A DNA stretch of 64,000 nt from Prescottella agglutinans (GCF_004011865.1 NZ_RKLP01000015.1:62001-126000); one strand, 5' to 3'; shown: positions 45,684 to 55,471, counted from the first letter of the stretch. The notes: a model not told the origin generated them from the sequence alone. A program made the numbers and translations.

Positions 45684-47255
45684 ATGAGGGAGAAGTGGAT
45701 CCGCGGGTCGAGGAATCTCGCGGCGTTGGCGGCGGCCGCGGCAGTACTGGCGGCGTGCGGTGGTGGTGCGTCTTCGTCGACGCCGTCGGGCGCCTCCGGT
45801 GAGCTCGACCCGACGGCCGTCCTGCGTGTCACCGCGAGCGCGCCGACTCGCAACCTGGATCCGTACCTGCAGACCAGCTACGGCGGATGGGGTTATCTCA
45901 CACCGGTGTTCGATCGGTTGACCGTCGTGGACGGGGAGGGGAACCTCCAGCCCGGACTCGCCGAGTCGTGGGAGTTCGCACCGGACGGTTCGTATCTCGA
46001 GCTGAAGCTGCGTCGCGGCGTCGTGTTCCACGACGGTGCGCCGTTCGATGCCGCTGCGGTGGCCGCGAACATCCAGCGAGGCAAGACGATGGAGGGCAGC
46101 ACGGTCGTGGCCGCGCTGAAGAACATCACGAACGTCGAGGTCGTGGACGACCACACCGTGCGCCTGCGGCTGGCACCCGGTACCGGTGTGGAACTGCCCG
46201 GTGTCTTCAGCTCCAACGTCGGAATGATGGTCAGCCCCACAGCTATTGCCGCAGGTGCAGACCTGCGCAACAATCCGGGACAGGCCGGTTCGGGCGCGTA
46301 TGTGGTCACCGCCTACGTCCCGGAGGAGTCGGTCACGCTCGCGCGCGCCGAGGGCACGAACTGGGATCCGGAGGCCGGTAAGGTCGCGGGTATCGAGTTC
46401 AAGTGGGTCGCGGACGCGAGCACTCGCCTGAACGGGATCAAGACCGGAGCCACCGATCTGAGCTGGGTGAGCTCGGCCAACGAGGTCGTCGAGGCGGGAT
46501 CGCTCTCCAAGAGTGGCACGCTCGACGTCACCGAGGTCCCCTTCCGGAACGTACTCGGCCTCTACATGCGTCCTCAGGGCGATCTCGCCAAGCCCGAGGT
46601 GCGGCAGGCGGTGGCGTCGGCCATCGACCCGGCCGCGATCGGCGCGCTGTTCTCCGACACCTGCACGCCGAACCGTCAGCTGTACCCGGCCGGAAGTTGG
46701 TCGGCGGACGAGTCGTACCAGTACCCCTACCAGTTCGACCTCGAGAAGGCGAAGAGCCTCGTGCAGGCCGCGGGCGGTGCGAAGGTCACGCTGACCTTCG
46801 CGGCGGGTACCAACACGGAGAAGCCGGCGAACGTCATCCAGTCCACGTTGTCGCAGGCTGGGATCGACGCGGAACTCAACCCGGTCCCCAACACGCAGAA
46901 CGAGCCCCGCTACATCGCCGGTGACTTCCAGTCGATGGTCGCGAACAGCTTCAGCCCCAAGGTCGACCCGGCCGAGACGGTCAACTACTTCCTGACCGGC
47001 TCCTACGACCTGGCCAACGGCAACCCGCAGATCAAGGAACTCGCCGCGAAGGCCGCCGATCCGACTCTGCCGGAGGAGGATCGGGCGCCGCTCTACAACC
47101 AGATCTGGGACCTGACGCTGAAGGAGGCGATGTTCGTGCCGATCTGCAACCAGACCAACGCCACCGTCTCCACCGCGAAGGTCGTGGGCACCGAGGACAT
47201 GCCGTGGGTCAATCTGGGGATCTTCGACGTCCGGCACGTGGGGATGACCAAGTAG
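45684..47255 (+). CDS. Family-5 ABC substrate-binding lipoprotein
   Basis: Oligopeptide/dipeptide/nickel-type binding protein of 523 residues. Lipoprotein signal VLAAC with Cys at residue 25, then a Gly/Ser spacer. Family segments include FDRLTVVDGEGNLQPGLAESW, LKLRRGVVFHDGAPFDAAAV and the mid-domain VRQAVASAID. AGGAGG precedes the ATG. Heads a five-gene importer operon. Family-5 proteins also bind opines, peptides, sugars and aromatic-acid conjugates, so the ligand is open. Confidence 0.87.
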   Translation: MREKWIRGSRNLAALAAAAAVLAACGGGASSSTPSGASGELDPTAVLRVTASAPTRNLDPYLQTSYGGWGYLTPVFDRLTVVDGEGNLQPGLAESWEFAPDGSYLELKLRRGVVFHDGAPFDAAAVAANIQRGKTMEGSTVVAALKNITNVEVVDDHTVRLRLAPGTGVELPGVFSSNVGMMVSPTAIAAGADLRNNPGQAGSGAYVVTAYVPEESVTLARAEGTNWDPEAGKVAGIEFKWVADASTRLNGIKTGATDLSWVSSANEVVEAGSLSKSGTLDVTEVPFRNVLGLYMRPQGDLAKPEVRQAVASAIDPAAIGALFSDTCTPNRQLYPAGSWSADESYQYPYQFDLEKAKSLVQAAGGAKVTLTFAAGTNTEKPANVIQSTLSQAGIDAELNPVPNTQNEPRYIAGDFQSMVANSFSPKVDPAETVNYFLTGSYDLANGNPQIKELAAKAADPTLPEEDRAPLYNQIWDLTLKEAMFVPICNQTNATVSTAKVVGTEDMPWVNLGIFDVRHVGMTK

Positions 47256-47299
47256 TTCCGTCCGGAGACCGACACCTGCCGAGACTCTAGGGGCTGACG

Positions 47300-48241
47300 A
47301 TGCTGCGTTATGCCGGCCGACGGTTGCTGGCGGCGATTCCGCTGCTGTTGATCGTGCCGTTGTTGATATTCCTGTTGATCGATTTCGCGCCCGGGGATCC
47401 CGCGGTGATCCTCGCGGGGGAGGACCCGTCGCCCGAGCGACTCGAGCAGTTGCGCGCCACACTGCATCTGGATCAGAACGTGTTCGTGCGGTATCTGGAC
47501 TGGGTGGGCGGGGTGCTCCGGGGTGACCTCGGGGTCTCGCTGCTGTCGGATCAGTCGGTGGCCGAGTTGCTGTTCCGGCGCATGGCGACGACGCTGTCGC
47601 TGGTCGGGTTCGCGATGGTGCTCGCAGTGGTGATCGGTGTCGTGCTCGGTGTGCTGGGATCCCTGCGTCCGGGCGGGGTGGTCGATCGCGGGATCAACGT
47701 GATCGCGTCGATCGCGATCGCGATCCCGGCCTTCTGGTTCGGCCTGGTGCTGGTGTCGCTGTTCGCGGTGTCGAATCAGATCTTCCCGGCGTTCGGGTAC
47801 GTCCCGCTCTCGGACGGTGTGGTGCCGTGGTTCCAGCACCTGGTGCTGCCGGGTGTCGCGCTGGCGTTGCTGCCGGCGGCGGAGGTGACGCTGCAGTTGC
47901 GTTCGGCCCTCGGACAGGTGATGGGCAGCGACTACATCCTCAACGCCAAGGCCCGCGGGCTGGGGCAGGCGAGCGTGATCCTCAAGCACGGCCTGAAGAA
48001 CGCCTGCATCCCGGTGGTGACGGTCCTCGGCTTCCGGGTCGCCGAGGTCCTCGGCGGTGCGGTGACGATCGAGATCATCTACAGCATGCCGGGGATGGGT
48101 TCGCTTGCCGTCAACAGCGTTCAGAACCATGACGTTCCGGTGCTGCTCGGGTTCGTGCTGTTCACCACCTGTGTGGTCGTGATCGTCAATCTGCTGGTCG
48201 ACATCTCGTACGGCTACTTCAATCCGAAGGTGCGCGCATGA
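47300..48241 (+). CDS. Dpp/Opp-type ABC permease, DppB-like
   Basis: Membrane protein of 313 residues with six hydrophobic helices; N-terminal MLRYAGRRLLAAIPLLLIV and the DPA...GEDPSPERLEQLR periplasmic start are typical of DppB. The ATPase-docking loop is LNAKARGLGQASVILKHGLKNA. Overlaps the next permease by ATGA. Confidence 0.88.
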   Translation: MLRYAGRRLLAAIPLLLIVPLLIFLLIDFAPGDPAVILAGEDPSPERLEQLRATLHLDQNVFVRYLDWVGGVLRGDLGVSLLSDQSVAELLFRRMATTLSLVGFAMVLAVVIGVVLGVLGSLRPGGVVDRGINVIASIAIAIPAFWFGLVLVSLFAVSNQIFPAFGYVPLSDGVVPWFQHLVLPGVALALLPAAEVTLQLRSALGQVMGSDYILNAKARGLGQASVILKHGLKNACIPVVTVLGFRVAEVLGGAVTIEIIYSMPGMGSLAVNSVQNHDVPVLLGFVLFTTCVVVIVNLLVDISYGYFNPKVRA

Positions 48242-49125
48242 CAACGACTTTGCCTTCCGACACCGCGCCGGAGCGCATTCCCGGCACCGCTGGGCGGGTG
48301 TGGGGCTTCGCGCGACGGCGTCCGGCTGCGGTGATCGCCGGTACGTTCGTGCTGCTGTTGGTGGTGATGGCGGTCTTCGCGCCGCTGCTGGCACCGTACG
48401 ATCCGTACGCGCAGGAGGTGGTGAACCGACTGCAGCCGCCGTCGTCGGTGCACTGGCTGGGCACCGACGACTACGGCCGGGATGTGCTCAGCCGGTTGAT
48501 CTACGGTGCGCGGATCTCGCTCCAGGCGTCGTTGCAGGCGGTTGCGCTGGCACTGGTGCTGGGGTTGCCCTTCGGTGTGATCGCCGGTTACCTCGGTGGC
48601 TGGGTCGACACGGTGCTGACCCGGATCATGGACGCGCTCATGAGCGCACCGTCCCTGGTACTCGCGATCACGATCGTTGCGGTTCTCGGTTCGGGGATCA
48701 CGAACGCGATGCTCGCGGTCGGTCTGGTGATGGCACCTCGCTTCTACCGCGTCGCGCGGGCGTCGACGATGGACGTGCGTGGGGACACCTACATCGAGGC
48801 GTCGGTGGCGTTGGGGTGCACGATGTCCCGGACGATCGTGCGGCACATCCTGCCGAACGTGATGCCGCCGATCGTCCTGGTGATCTCCGTTTCACTGGGC
48901 ACCGCGGTCGCCGCGGAGGCGAGCCTGAGCTTCCTCGGGCTCGGCGCCAAGCCGCCGGCCGCGAGCTGGGGATCGATGCTCAGCACCGCCGCGTCGAACA
49001 TGCAGCTCGCTCCGTACCTGGTGTGGCCGCCCGGCGTGATGATCTTCCTGACCGTGTTGGCGTTCACCTATCTCGGCGACGGTGTGCGCCGCGCCCTGAC
49101 GAGGAGTCGCAATGGCAGCAACTGA
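48238..49125 (+). CDS. Dpp/Opp-type ABC permease, DppC-like
   Basis: Second permease subunit, 295 residues, with the DppC landmarks HWLGTDDYGRDVLSRLIYGAR and LSFLGLGAKPPAASWGSML. The docking loop is EASVALGCTMSRTIVRHILPNV. Forms the channel with the DppB-like protein. Its last 14 bases overlap the following ATPase gene. Confidence 0.88.
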   Translation: MTTTLPSDTAPERIPGTAGRVWGFARRRPAAVIAGTFVLLLVVMAVFAPLLAPYDPYAQEVVNRLQPPSSVHWLGTDDYGRDVLSRLIYGARISLQASLQAVALALVLGLPFGVIAGYLGGWVDTVLTRIMDALMSAPSLVLAITIVAVLGSGITNAMLAVGLVMAPRFYRVARASTMDVRGDTYIEASVALGCTMSRTIVRHILPNVMPPIVLVISVSLGTAVAAEASLSFLGLGAKPPAASWGSMLSTAASNMQLAPYLVWPPGVMIFLTVLAFTYLGDGVRRALTRSRNGSN

Positions 49126-50167
49126 CACGCTCGTCCGCACCGACGGGACTCCCGTCGATCCCACGGCACCGCTGCTGCGGGTGCGGGACCTGACCGTGCA
49201 GTTCCGGGCCGGCCGCAAGGACTGGGTCACCGCGGTCGACGGGGTCTCCTTCGAGGTCGCTGCCGGTGAATCCGTCGCCCTGGTCGGTGAATCCGGCTCC
49301 GGCAAGACCGTGTCCTCGCTCGCGGTGATGGGGTTGACGCCAGACACCGGCGGCCGGATCGCCCGTGGCAGTGTCGAATTCGACGGCCGTGACCTGACGG
49401 CACTGCCGGCCAAGGAATGGCGCAACCTGCGCGGCACGGGAATGGGCATGATCTTCCAGCAGCCCATCCGCTCCCTCAACCCCGCCTACACGGTCGGCGA
49501 TCAGATCGCGGAATCGGTGCGCAAGCACCTCGGTCTCGACCGCAAGGCGGCGATGGCCCGTGCCGTCGAGATGCTCGAGCTGGTGCAGATCCCGCGCGCG
49601 GCGGACCGCGTGCGCGAGTATCCGCACGCGTTCAGCGGCGGCATGTGCCAGCGGGTGATGATCGCGATGGTCATGGCATGCAATCCGCGCCTGCTGATCG
49701 CGGACGAGCCGACCACCGCCCTGGACGTGACGGTGCAGGAGACGATCCTGGATCTGCTGCGGGACCTGCAGGAGCAGACCGGGGTGTCGCTGTTGTTCGT
49801 CACCCACGACCTCGGTGTGGTCGCCGAACTGTGCCGCCGCGTCGTCGTCATGTACGCCGGCGAGGTCATCGAGGACGGACCGGCCGACGGGGTGTTCTTC
49901 GCCCCGCAGCACCCCTACACGTCGGGGCTGCTCGCGTCGATCCCGCGCCCGGGGATGACCGCGGATCGCCGTCTGACCGCGATCCCGGGCCGGATCCCCG
50001 CGGCGGGGGAGTGGCCCGCGGGCTGCCACTTCCACGACCGCTGCGCCCACGCCCGGACCGGGCTGTGCGATGTCACCCACCCCGCGCTGACCGACACCGC
50101 ACCCGGTCGCGCCGCGCGCTGTCTGCGCGTGACCGATCTGCAGCTACGAGGAGTGGAGGCGCCATGA
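49112..50167 (+). CDS. ABC transporter ATPase, DppD-like
   Basis: ATPase of 351 residues: Walker A GESGSGKT, signature FSGGMCQR, Walker B LLIADEPTTALD, switch His FVTHDLG. The C-terminal oligopeptide-transporter domain has GCHFHDRCAHARTGLC, a Cys-rich tail known in DppD/OppD. Works as a pair with the 50164 product. Confidence 0.88.
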   Translation: MAATDTLVRTDGTPVDPTAPLLRVRDLTVQFRAGRKDWVTAVDGVSFEVAAGESVALVGESGSGKTVSSLAVMGLTPDTGGRIARGSVEFDGRDLTALPAKEWRNLRGTGMGMIFQQPIRSLNPAYTVGDQIAESVRKHLGLDRKAAMARAVEMLELVQIPRAADRVREYPHAFSGGMCQRVMIAMVMACNPRLLIADEPTTALDVTVQETILDLLRDLQEQTGVSLLFVTHDLGVVAELCRRVVVMYAGEVIEDGPADGVFFAPQHPYTSGLLASIPRPGMTADRRLTAIPGRIPAAGEWPAGCHFHDRCAHARTGLCDVTHPALTDTAPGRAARCLRVTDLQLRGVEAP

Positions 50168-50970
50168 GCCTGCTCGAGGTCACGAACCTGACGAAGTCGT
50201 TCTCCACCCGCCGCGACTTCCTGGGTCGTCGCACCGGGTGGACGCACGCCGTGCAGGACGTCTCGTTCACGCTCGATGCGGGGGAATGCCTTGCCGTCGT
50301 CGGCGAGTCCGGTGCCGGCAAGTCCACCGTCGGGCGGATGGTGCTCCGGCTGATCGAACCCGACACGGGCACAGTCACGTTCGATGGCAAGAACGTCCTC
50401 GCCGCGAAACCGACACGGCTGCGCGAGATGCGGCGCGGCATGCAGATGATCTGCCAGGACCCGCACAGCTCGCTCGACCCCCGGATGACCGTGGCCGACG
50501 CGGTCGCCGAACCACTGATCGTGCACAGCGACCTCGATCGGGCGGCCCGGCGGCGGCGCGCACAGGAACTGCTCGACAGGGTCGGCATCGGATCCCGCTA
50601 CCTCGGTCGGTACCCGGCCGAGCTCTCCGGCGGTCAGCTCCAGCGCGTCGCGATCGCCCGGGCGCTCACGCTCGAGCCGAAGATGATCGTCTGTGACGAG
50701 CCCGTTGCCGCGCTGGATGTCTCGGTGCGGGCCCAGGTGCTCAACCTGCTGCGCGATCTGCAGAAGGAGCTGGGTCTGGCCTACCTGTTCGTGTGCCACG
50801 ACCTCGCGCTCATCGAGGTCATCGCCGACCGCGTGATGGTCATGAAGTCCGGTGCGGTCGTCGAGTCCGGCACCGTCGACGAGATCTACCACGCGCCCCG
50901 CGAGGAGTACACGCGCCAGCTGCTCGACGCCATTCCCGTCCCAGTCCCGCGGGCCGCGCGTCGCCCGTGA
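50164..50970 (+). CDS. ABC transporter ATPase, DppF-like
   Basis: Second ATPase, 268 residues: Walker A GESGAGKS, signature LSGGQLQR, Walker B MIVCDEPVAALD, switch His FVCHDLA. ATGA overlap with the previous gene. It is shorter than DppF because the Cys-rich C-terminal extension is missing. Converges with an MFS gene 15 bases away without an obvious terminator. Confidence 0.87.
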   Translation: MSLLEVTNLTKSFSTRRDFLGRRTGWTHAVQDVSFTLDAGECLAVVGESGAGKSTVGRMVLRLIEPDTGTVTFDGKNVLAAKPTRLREMRRGMQMICQDPHSSLDPRMTVADAVAEPLIVHSDLDRAARRRRAQELLDRVGIGSRYLGRYPAELSGGQLQRVAIARALTLEPKMIVCDEPVAALDVSVRAQVLNLLRDLQKELGLAYLFVCHDLALIEVIADRVMVMKSGAVVESGTVDEIYHAPREEYTRQLLDAIPVPVPRAARRP

Positions 50971-50985
50971 CCGGTGGCCGGGCGG

Positions 50986-52551
50986 TCAGTCGACGTCGGC
51001 GAGTTCCTCGGCATCGGGTTCCTCGGTGAGTGACGAGATCCCGCGACCGCCGGGTGCCCAGACCCCGAGGACGACGGCGGTGACAAGCATGACGCCGGCG
51101 AGGACCATCGACGCCTCCTGCATGCCCTGGAGGAACGATTCCTTGGCGAACTCGGCGAGCTGCTGTCCCTGAGGCCCGGCCAGTTTCGACACCTCGAGGG
51201 CGGCGGCGAGAGAGTCGCCGACGGGCTGTTTGGCCGGTTCGGGCACGGCGTCGACCGCAGGGCGAATGTGTTGTCCGTAGCCGGCGGCGAGCACGCTGCC
51301 GGCGAGGGCGACACCGATCGCGGCGCCGACCTCCCGGGTCGCGTCGTTGACCGCCGACGCGACTCCCTGCTTGGCGGTCGGGGTGTTCTGGACGATCGCG
51401 GTGGTCGCCGGGGCGGTGCACAGGCCGAGTCCGACGGCGGCGATCACCAGTGGCACGGCGACGTCGCGGTAGGTGCTGTCGGCGTCGAGTTGGCCGAGCA
51501 GCGCGAGCGAGGCTCCGAGCACGGCCAGGCCGACGAAGGTGAGCACCCGCAGCCCGAACAGCGGGATCAGCAACGGCGCCGCCATCGACAGCGCGAGGAC
51601 CACCACCGCGATCGGGGCGAGCGCCAGCGCCGACTGCAGTGGCGAGTAGCCCAGCACGAGTTGCAGATGCTGGACGATGAGGAAGAACAGGCCGAACGTC
51701 GCGAGGAACTGGAGCGTCAGCGACGCGGCGCCGACGCCGAAGGAGCGGTTGCCGAAGAGTCGGACGTCGAGGAGTGGGTGCTCGGTGCGGGTCTCGACGA
51801 CCGCGAACACCGCGCCGGCGGCCAGGCCGCCGACGATCGCGGCGAGCACCCACGGGTCGAGCCAACCGCGTTGCGGGGCTTCGATGATGCCGAGCACGAA
51901 CAGGCCGATCGACGCGGCGCTCAAGACCGCGCCGCGGACGTCGAAGGGGTACGAGTGCTCGTCGCGTGAGGACGGGATGGTGAACGCGAGCACGAAGAGC
52001 ACGGCCGACGCGACCGCCAGGCCGATGAAGATCGCGTGCCACGACCACTTCTCGAGCAGCAGTCCGGACCCGATCAACCCGGCGATACCGCCCGAACCGG
52101 CCACACCCGACCAGATTCCGACGGCCTTGGCGCGTTGTGCGGCAGGGAAACTCGCGGTGAGGATGGACAACGTCGCCGGCATGACGAACGCTGCGCCGAC
52201 CCCCGCGACCGCCCGGGCGGCGATGATCCACGTCGGTGTGTCGAGGACGATCGGCGACGCGGCGGCGAGTCCGAACACCAGCAGACCGAACACGAGCACC
52301 CCGCGCCGGCCGTAGCGGTCGCCGAGCGCGCCGGACGGCAGCAGCAGGCAGGCGAGCGCCAGCGTGTAACCGTCGACGATCCACGTCAGTTGGGACTGGG
52401 TGGCGCCGGTGTCGCGGGCGAGGTCGGCGAGCGCGGTGTTGAGCGCGGCCATCGCGGCCACGACCAGCGCGACCGCGGCGCACGATACGGAGAGCGTCCA
52501 GATCTGGCCCCGGGTCATCCGGGCGTTCGTTCCCGTGTATTTTCCAGCCAT
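50986..52551 (-). CDS. EmrB/QacA-type MFS transporter (14 helices)
   Basis: DHA2-family exporter of 521 residues with about 14 hydrophobic segments. TQSQLTWIVDGYTLALACLLLPSGALGDRYGRR is the helix-1/2 region and AGVGAAFVMPATLS follows the motif-C area. A long cytoplasmic or periplasmic loop precedes the last helix, and the tail is acidic. GGGGAGG lies upstream of the ATG. Divergent from the TetR gene at 52625, its probable repressor. Confidence 0.86.
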   Translation of the reverse strand: MAGKYTGTNARMTRGQIWTLSVSCAAVALVVAAMAALNTALADLARDTGATQSQLTWIVDGYTLALACLLLPSGALGDRYGRRGVLVFGLLVFGLAAASPIVLDTPTWIIAARAVAGVGAAFVMPATLSILTASFPAAQRAKAVGIWSGVAGSGGIAGLIGSGLLLEKWSWHAIFIGLAVASAVLFVLAFTIPSSRDEHSYPFDVRGAVLSAASIGLFVLGIIEAPQRGWLDPWVLAAIVGGLAAGAVFAVVETRTEHPLLDVRLFGNRSFGVGAASLTLQFLATFGLFFLIVQHLQLVLGYSPLQSALALAPIAVVVLALSMAAPLLIPLFGLRVLTFVGLAVLGASLALLGQLDADSTYRDVAVPLVIAAVGLGLCTAPATTAIVQNTPTAKQGVASAVNDATREVGAAIGVALAGSVLAAGYGQHIRPAVDAVPEPAKQPVGDSLAAALEVSKLAGPQGQQLAEFAKESFLQGMQEASMVLAGVMLVTAVVLGVWAPGGRGISSLTEEPDAEELADVD

Positions 52552-52624
52552 GCGGGCCTCCCCGTAGGAAACAAGACTGCCAGTATCGTAGGTGAACTGA
52601 TGGTTCTACAAGAGGCGGTGACGG

Positions 52625-53332
52625 ATGGGTACGGATGGCAGGCAAGAGTCGGCTGCCGAGCAGGACCCCCGCAGGGCGCGGTCCCGGGCCCGGCTGCTCG
52701 ACGCTGCGACGACCCTGCTGGCGAAGGGCGGCACCGAGGCGGTCACCATCGACGCCGTCACCAAGCTCGCCAAGGTGGCACGCGCGACGCTGTACCGACA
52801 CTTCGACAGCGGCACCGAACTGGTGGCCGCGGCGTTCGGGAAGCTCATGTCACCGGCCCCCGAGGTGGCCGTCTCCGGCGACCTGCGCGAGCAGCTCATA
52901 GAACTGTTGACCGTCCAGGCGCGGATGATCGAGGACGCGCCGATGCACATCACCGCGCTGTGCTGGCTGGGGATGGGGCCCGCGCTCGACGACTACTCGA
53001 GTGCCTCGGATCTCCAGTCCGACGACCGGAGCGGCCATGACCGGCCCGAGCTCAGGTCGCTGCGCGAACATGTCGTCGTGCAGTACCGGGCGGCGTTCGA
53101 CCGTGTGCTCGGCTCCGACGAGGCGAAGGCCCGCCTCGGCGACTTCGACTACGACCTTGCGCTCGCACAACTGGTCGGGCCGCTCGTCTTCACGCGGCTG
53201 GCGACCCTGGCGCCGCTCGGGCCCGCCGCGTGTGTGCGGATCGTCGACGACTTCCTCGCGGCCCGGGCCGCTGACCGGGGCGAGACGCTCGAAGACCGGA
53301 CAGCCGTGGAGACCGACGGTACCGTGGCCTGA
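52625..53332 (+). CDS. TetR-family regulator
   Basis: A 235-residue TetR protein with helix-turn-helix VTIDAVTKLAKVARATLYRHF after a charged N-terminus. The C-terminal ligand domain is unremarkable. The 73-base spacer to the divergent exporter gene (52552-52624) holds GTATCGTAGGTGAACTGATG-like A/T-richer sequence that may contain the operator, though I see only partial symmetry. Likely controls the exporter; the micropeptide gene follows 39 bases after its stop. Confidence 0.85.
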   Translation: MGTDGRQESAAEQDPRRARSRARLLDAATTLLAKGGTEAVTIDAVTKLAKVARATLYRHFDSGTELVAAAFGKLMSPAPEVAVSGDLREQLIELLTVQARMIEDAPMHITALCWLGMGPALDDYSSASDLQSDDRSGHDRPELRSLREHVVVQYRAAFDRVLGSDEAKARLGDFDYDLALAQLVGPLVFTRLATLAPLGPAACVRIVDDFLAARAADRGETLEDRTAVETDGTVA

Positions 53333-53371
53333 GTCAGGGATCGAGCGTTTGTCACGAGGGAGGGGCACACG

Positions 53372-53476
53372 ATGATCACGAACGCACTCAACTGGATTCT
53401 CAATGTGGTCGGCACCGGTTCGGCCGGCAGCAGCGGCTACCAGATTCCCCAGGGCAGCTTGCCGAACGGCAGCTGA
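53372..53476 (+). CDS. Micropeptide, 34 residues, relative of 35011
   Basis: ATG-started gene with GAGGGAGGGG six to eight bases upstream, a very strong ribosome site. The product begins MITNALNWILNVVGTGSAGS: a short amphipathic helix with Trp, then a Gly/Ser/Gln/Pro-rich tail. It shares the Met-Ile, Thr-Asn, Leu, Ile-Leu-Asn and SAGSSG pattern with the peptide at 35011. It lies between a TetR gene and the convergent cyclase gene, whose stop is three bases after its own. No known family; role unknown. Confidence 0.6.
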   Translation: MITNALNWILNVVGTGSAGSSGYQIPQGSLPNGS

Positions 53477-53479
53477 CCC

Positions 53480-54532
53480 TCAGGCGTCCGCACCGGGGCC
53501 GGGGCGCAGCGCGAACGCGCGTAGTCGGTTGTAGCCGCGGACCCGGAGCGGGCGCAACGATCTGAGTTCCATGCCCGCGCCCTGCGCGGGGTCCTCCCGC
53601 AGGGCCGCGGCCAGGTCCGCGTCGACCAGCACGGTCCCGGGCCGCGCCGCGGTCGTCAGGCGCGCGGCGATGTTCACCACCGCCCCGAACAGGTCACCGA
53701 AGCGAACCAGGACGGGGCCGTGCGCGAGCCCCACCCGCAGGTCGGGCAGCCCCGGGTCGCTGCGCGTCGTGTCCTGCAGCGCGAGGGCGATCCGGGCGGC
53801 GTCCGCGGCGTGCTCGGCCGCGAACATCACTTCGTCGCCGACGTTCTTGATCACCCACCCGCCGCCCTGGGCGATGACGGCTGTGGTGCGTGATTCGAAC
53901 TCCTCGAGCAGTGTGCTCAACTCGTCGACGCCGATCCGCCGGGTGAGGCTCGTGTAGCCGACCATGTCGGCGAACCCGACGGCGAGAGTCCGGTGGGTGG
54001 TGTCCTCGCCGACGCTGCCGGCCCGACGCGCGGTGGCCGCGGCGAGGTGTCGCCGCCACACGTACGACTGGAGTGCCTCGACGGTGGGCAACAGTTGCGA
54101 CGTGAGTGTGCCGACCGCGCCGCGCAATGACTCCTCGTCCATGGCGCCCGCGCCGCCGTGCGCGGCCGCCAATCCTTCCGCCAGGCGCGCGTTGAGGACC
54201 GCGACCTGCCACTCCGCCAGGCGGGACATCGACTGCCCGAGTGCCCGGGTGGCCGCGACCGCGGCATCCGCGGCGAGGGCGCCGCCGTCGACGAACCCCA
54301 CGAGTGCCCGCAGTGCGGCGGCGTCGCCGTCGGTGAACATGACGGCGTCCGGGTCGGTGTCGATCGCGAAGCCCATCGACACCCACAGTCGCTGCGCGCG
54401 ATCCAGCGGAACCCCGGCGAGTTCGGCGACCTGTTCCCTGGTGTAGCGGCGCGGACCGCCCAGCAGCGTCTGCTCGACCTCGGACTGGATGAGGCCGAGC
54501 ACGGCCGGGTCGAGGTGCTCGGACAGGTCCAT
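53480..54532 (-). CDS. Class III adenylate cyclase with N-terminal regulatory domain
   Basis: Cytoplasmic cyclase of 350 residues making cAMP from ATP. Residues 1 to about 165 form a regulatory domain like that of the pH-sensing Rv1264 (RYTREQVAELAGVPLDRAQR, GFAIDTDPDAVMFTDGD). The catalytic domain has the metal Asp pair (VGFADMVGYTSL, KNVGDEVMF), the substrate Lys of the second motif and VNIAARL with the transition-state Asn and Arg. Start at 54532 has GGGGG upstream; longer frames cross into the divergent promoter. All catalytic residues appear present, so it should be an active homodimer. Confidence 0.85.
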   Translation of the reverse strand: MDLSEHLDPAVLGLIQSEVEQTLLGGPRRYTREQVAELAGVPLDRAQRLWVSMGFAIDTDPDAVMFTDGDAAALRALVGFVDGGALAADAAVAATRALGQSMSRLAEWQVAVLNARLAEGLAAAHGGAGAMDEESLRGAVGTLTSQLLPTVEALQSYVWRRHLAAATARRAGSVGEDTTHRTLAVGFADMVGYTSLTRRIGVDELSTLLEEFESRTTAVIAQGGGWVIKNVGDEVMFAAEHAADAARIALALQDTTRSDPGLPDLRVGLAHGPVLVRFGDLFGAVVNIAARLTTAARPGTVLVDADLAAALREDPAQGAGMELRSLRPLRVRGYNRLRAFALRPGPGADA

Positions 54533-54688
54533 GGCAGGCCCCCAATCGGTCTCGACCACCCGCGGATCGACCAGCGGGTCTGCTCTCGGGATGTTTCTAC
54601 CGCGTCCTGGCCCGCAACGACTGTCGGAGGACTGTGGAAAGGTAGCCGATGCAAGAATTTTCTGTAGGTATTCAGGAGGAACCTCATC

Positions 54689-55471
54689 ATGCCGCCCCGC
54701 AGCCGCTCCGGTGTGCCGGATCACCTCACCGCGGAGAACCTCGAAACGCTGGCTGCGGCCGTGGCCGAGGGCAAGCGCGCCACCGTCTATCTGCGCGAGG
54801 CCACCCCCAGCCTCGGTATCGACGCCGGTTGCTCGGCGAAAGTCGTTTCGGTGGAAGGGAACACGGTCCTCATTCGCCCGAAGGGGGTCAACGACGAACT
54901 CCCGTTCGAGGCGGAGGAACTACGTATGACGCGCACGGCGCCCGAGCCGGTCAAGCCCGCCCGGTCTGCCGCGCCGGCCCCGCGCAAGCCCGCACCGCGC
55001 ACAGTCGCCCCGGCCCCGGCCCCGGCCCCGGCCCCGGCCCCGGCCCCGGCCCCGGCCGCGACCCCGGCGCCCGCACCTGTTGCCGCGCCGAAGCCTCCCG
55101 CCGCACCGAAGTCGGCGGTCGCTCCGACGGCGACCGTGGTTTCGCCGCCGGCCCAGGCGCCCGCACCCGCGTCGTCCGCGCGTCGGGCGAAGAAGCCGCA
55201 GGGCGGGGTGAGCGTCACGATCCATGCCGGTCCGGAGAACGAGTGGACGGTCACCGTCGCACACGGCGCGAAGCGTCCGAGCAAGGCTGTTCCCGTCACC
55301 CCGGACGCGGTCGACCGCGCGATGCGTGAACTCGGCGAGCCCAGCGCGCTCGAGGCGGTCCAATCGGTCATTACCGCTGCTCGGGAGGCCGCGGAACAGC
55401 GAGTTGCCGCATTGGCGCAGGAACTCGAGGACGCCCGTCGGGCACTCGAGGCGCTCGGCGCGACGTCCTAG
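54689..55471 (+). CDS. Actinobacterial protein of unknown function (DUF6319-like)
   Basis: A 260-residue protein: a compact N-terminal domain (LTAENLETLAAAVAEGKRAT, YLREATPSLGIDAG), a Pro-Ala linker at about residues 105-165, a short second domain (GVSVTIHAGPENEWTVTVAHGAKRPS) and a C-terminal coiled coil (about 205-258). AGGAGG lies upstream of the ATG. The C-terminal domain looks like a Lsr2-like dimer or DNA-associated element only in a general way. It is conserved in actinobacteria to my recollection, function unknown. Confidence 0.8.
   Translation: MPPRSRSGVPDHLTAENLETLAAAVAEGKRATVYLREATPSLGIDAGCSAKVVSVEGNTVLIRPKGVNDELPFEAEELRMTRTAPEPVKPARSAAPAPRKPAPRTVAPAPAPAPAPAPAPAPAATPAPAPVAAPKPPAAPKSAVAPTATVVSPPAQAPAPASSARRAKKPQGGVSVTIHAGPENEWTVTVAHGAKRPSKAVPVTPDAVDRAMRELGEPSALEAVQSVITAAREAAEQRVAALAQELEDARRALEALGATS
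55008..55055 (+). repeat. Eight perfect CCCCGG hexamer repeats
   Basis: A pure array of eight CCCCGG units inside the coding region at 54689, encoding the Pro-Ala linker. Because the unit is two codons, length changes would keep the frame and alter only linker length. Confidence 0.9.
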
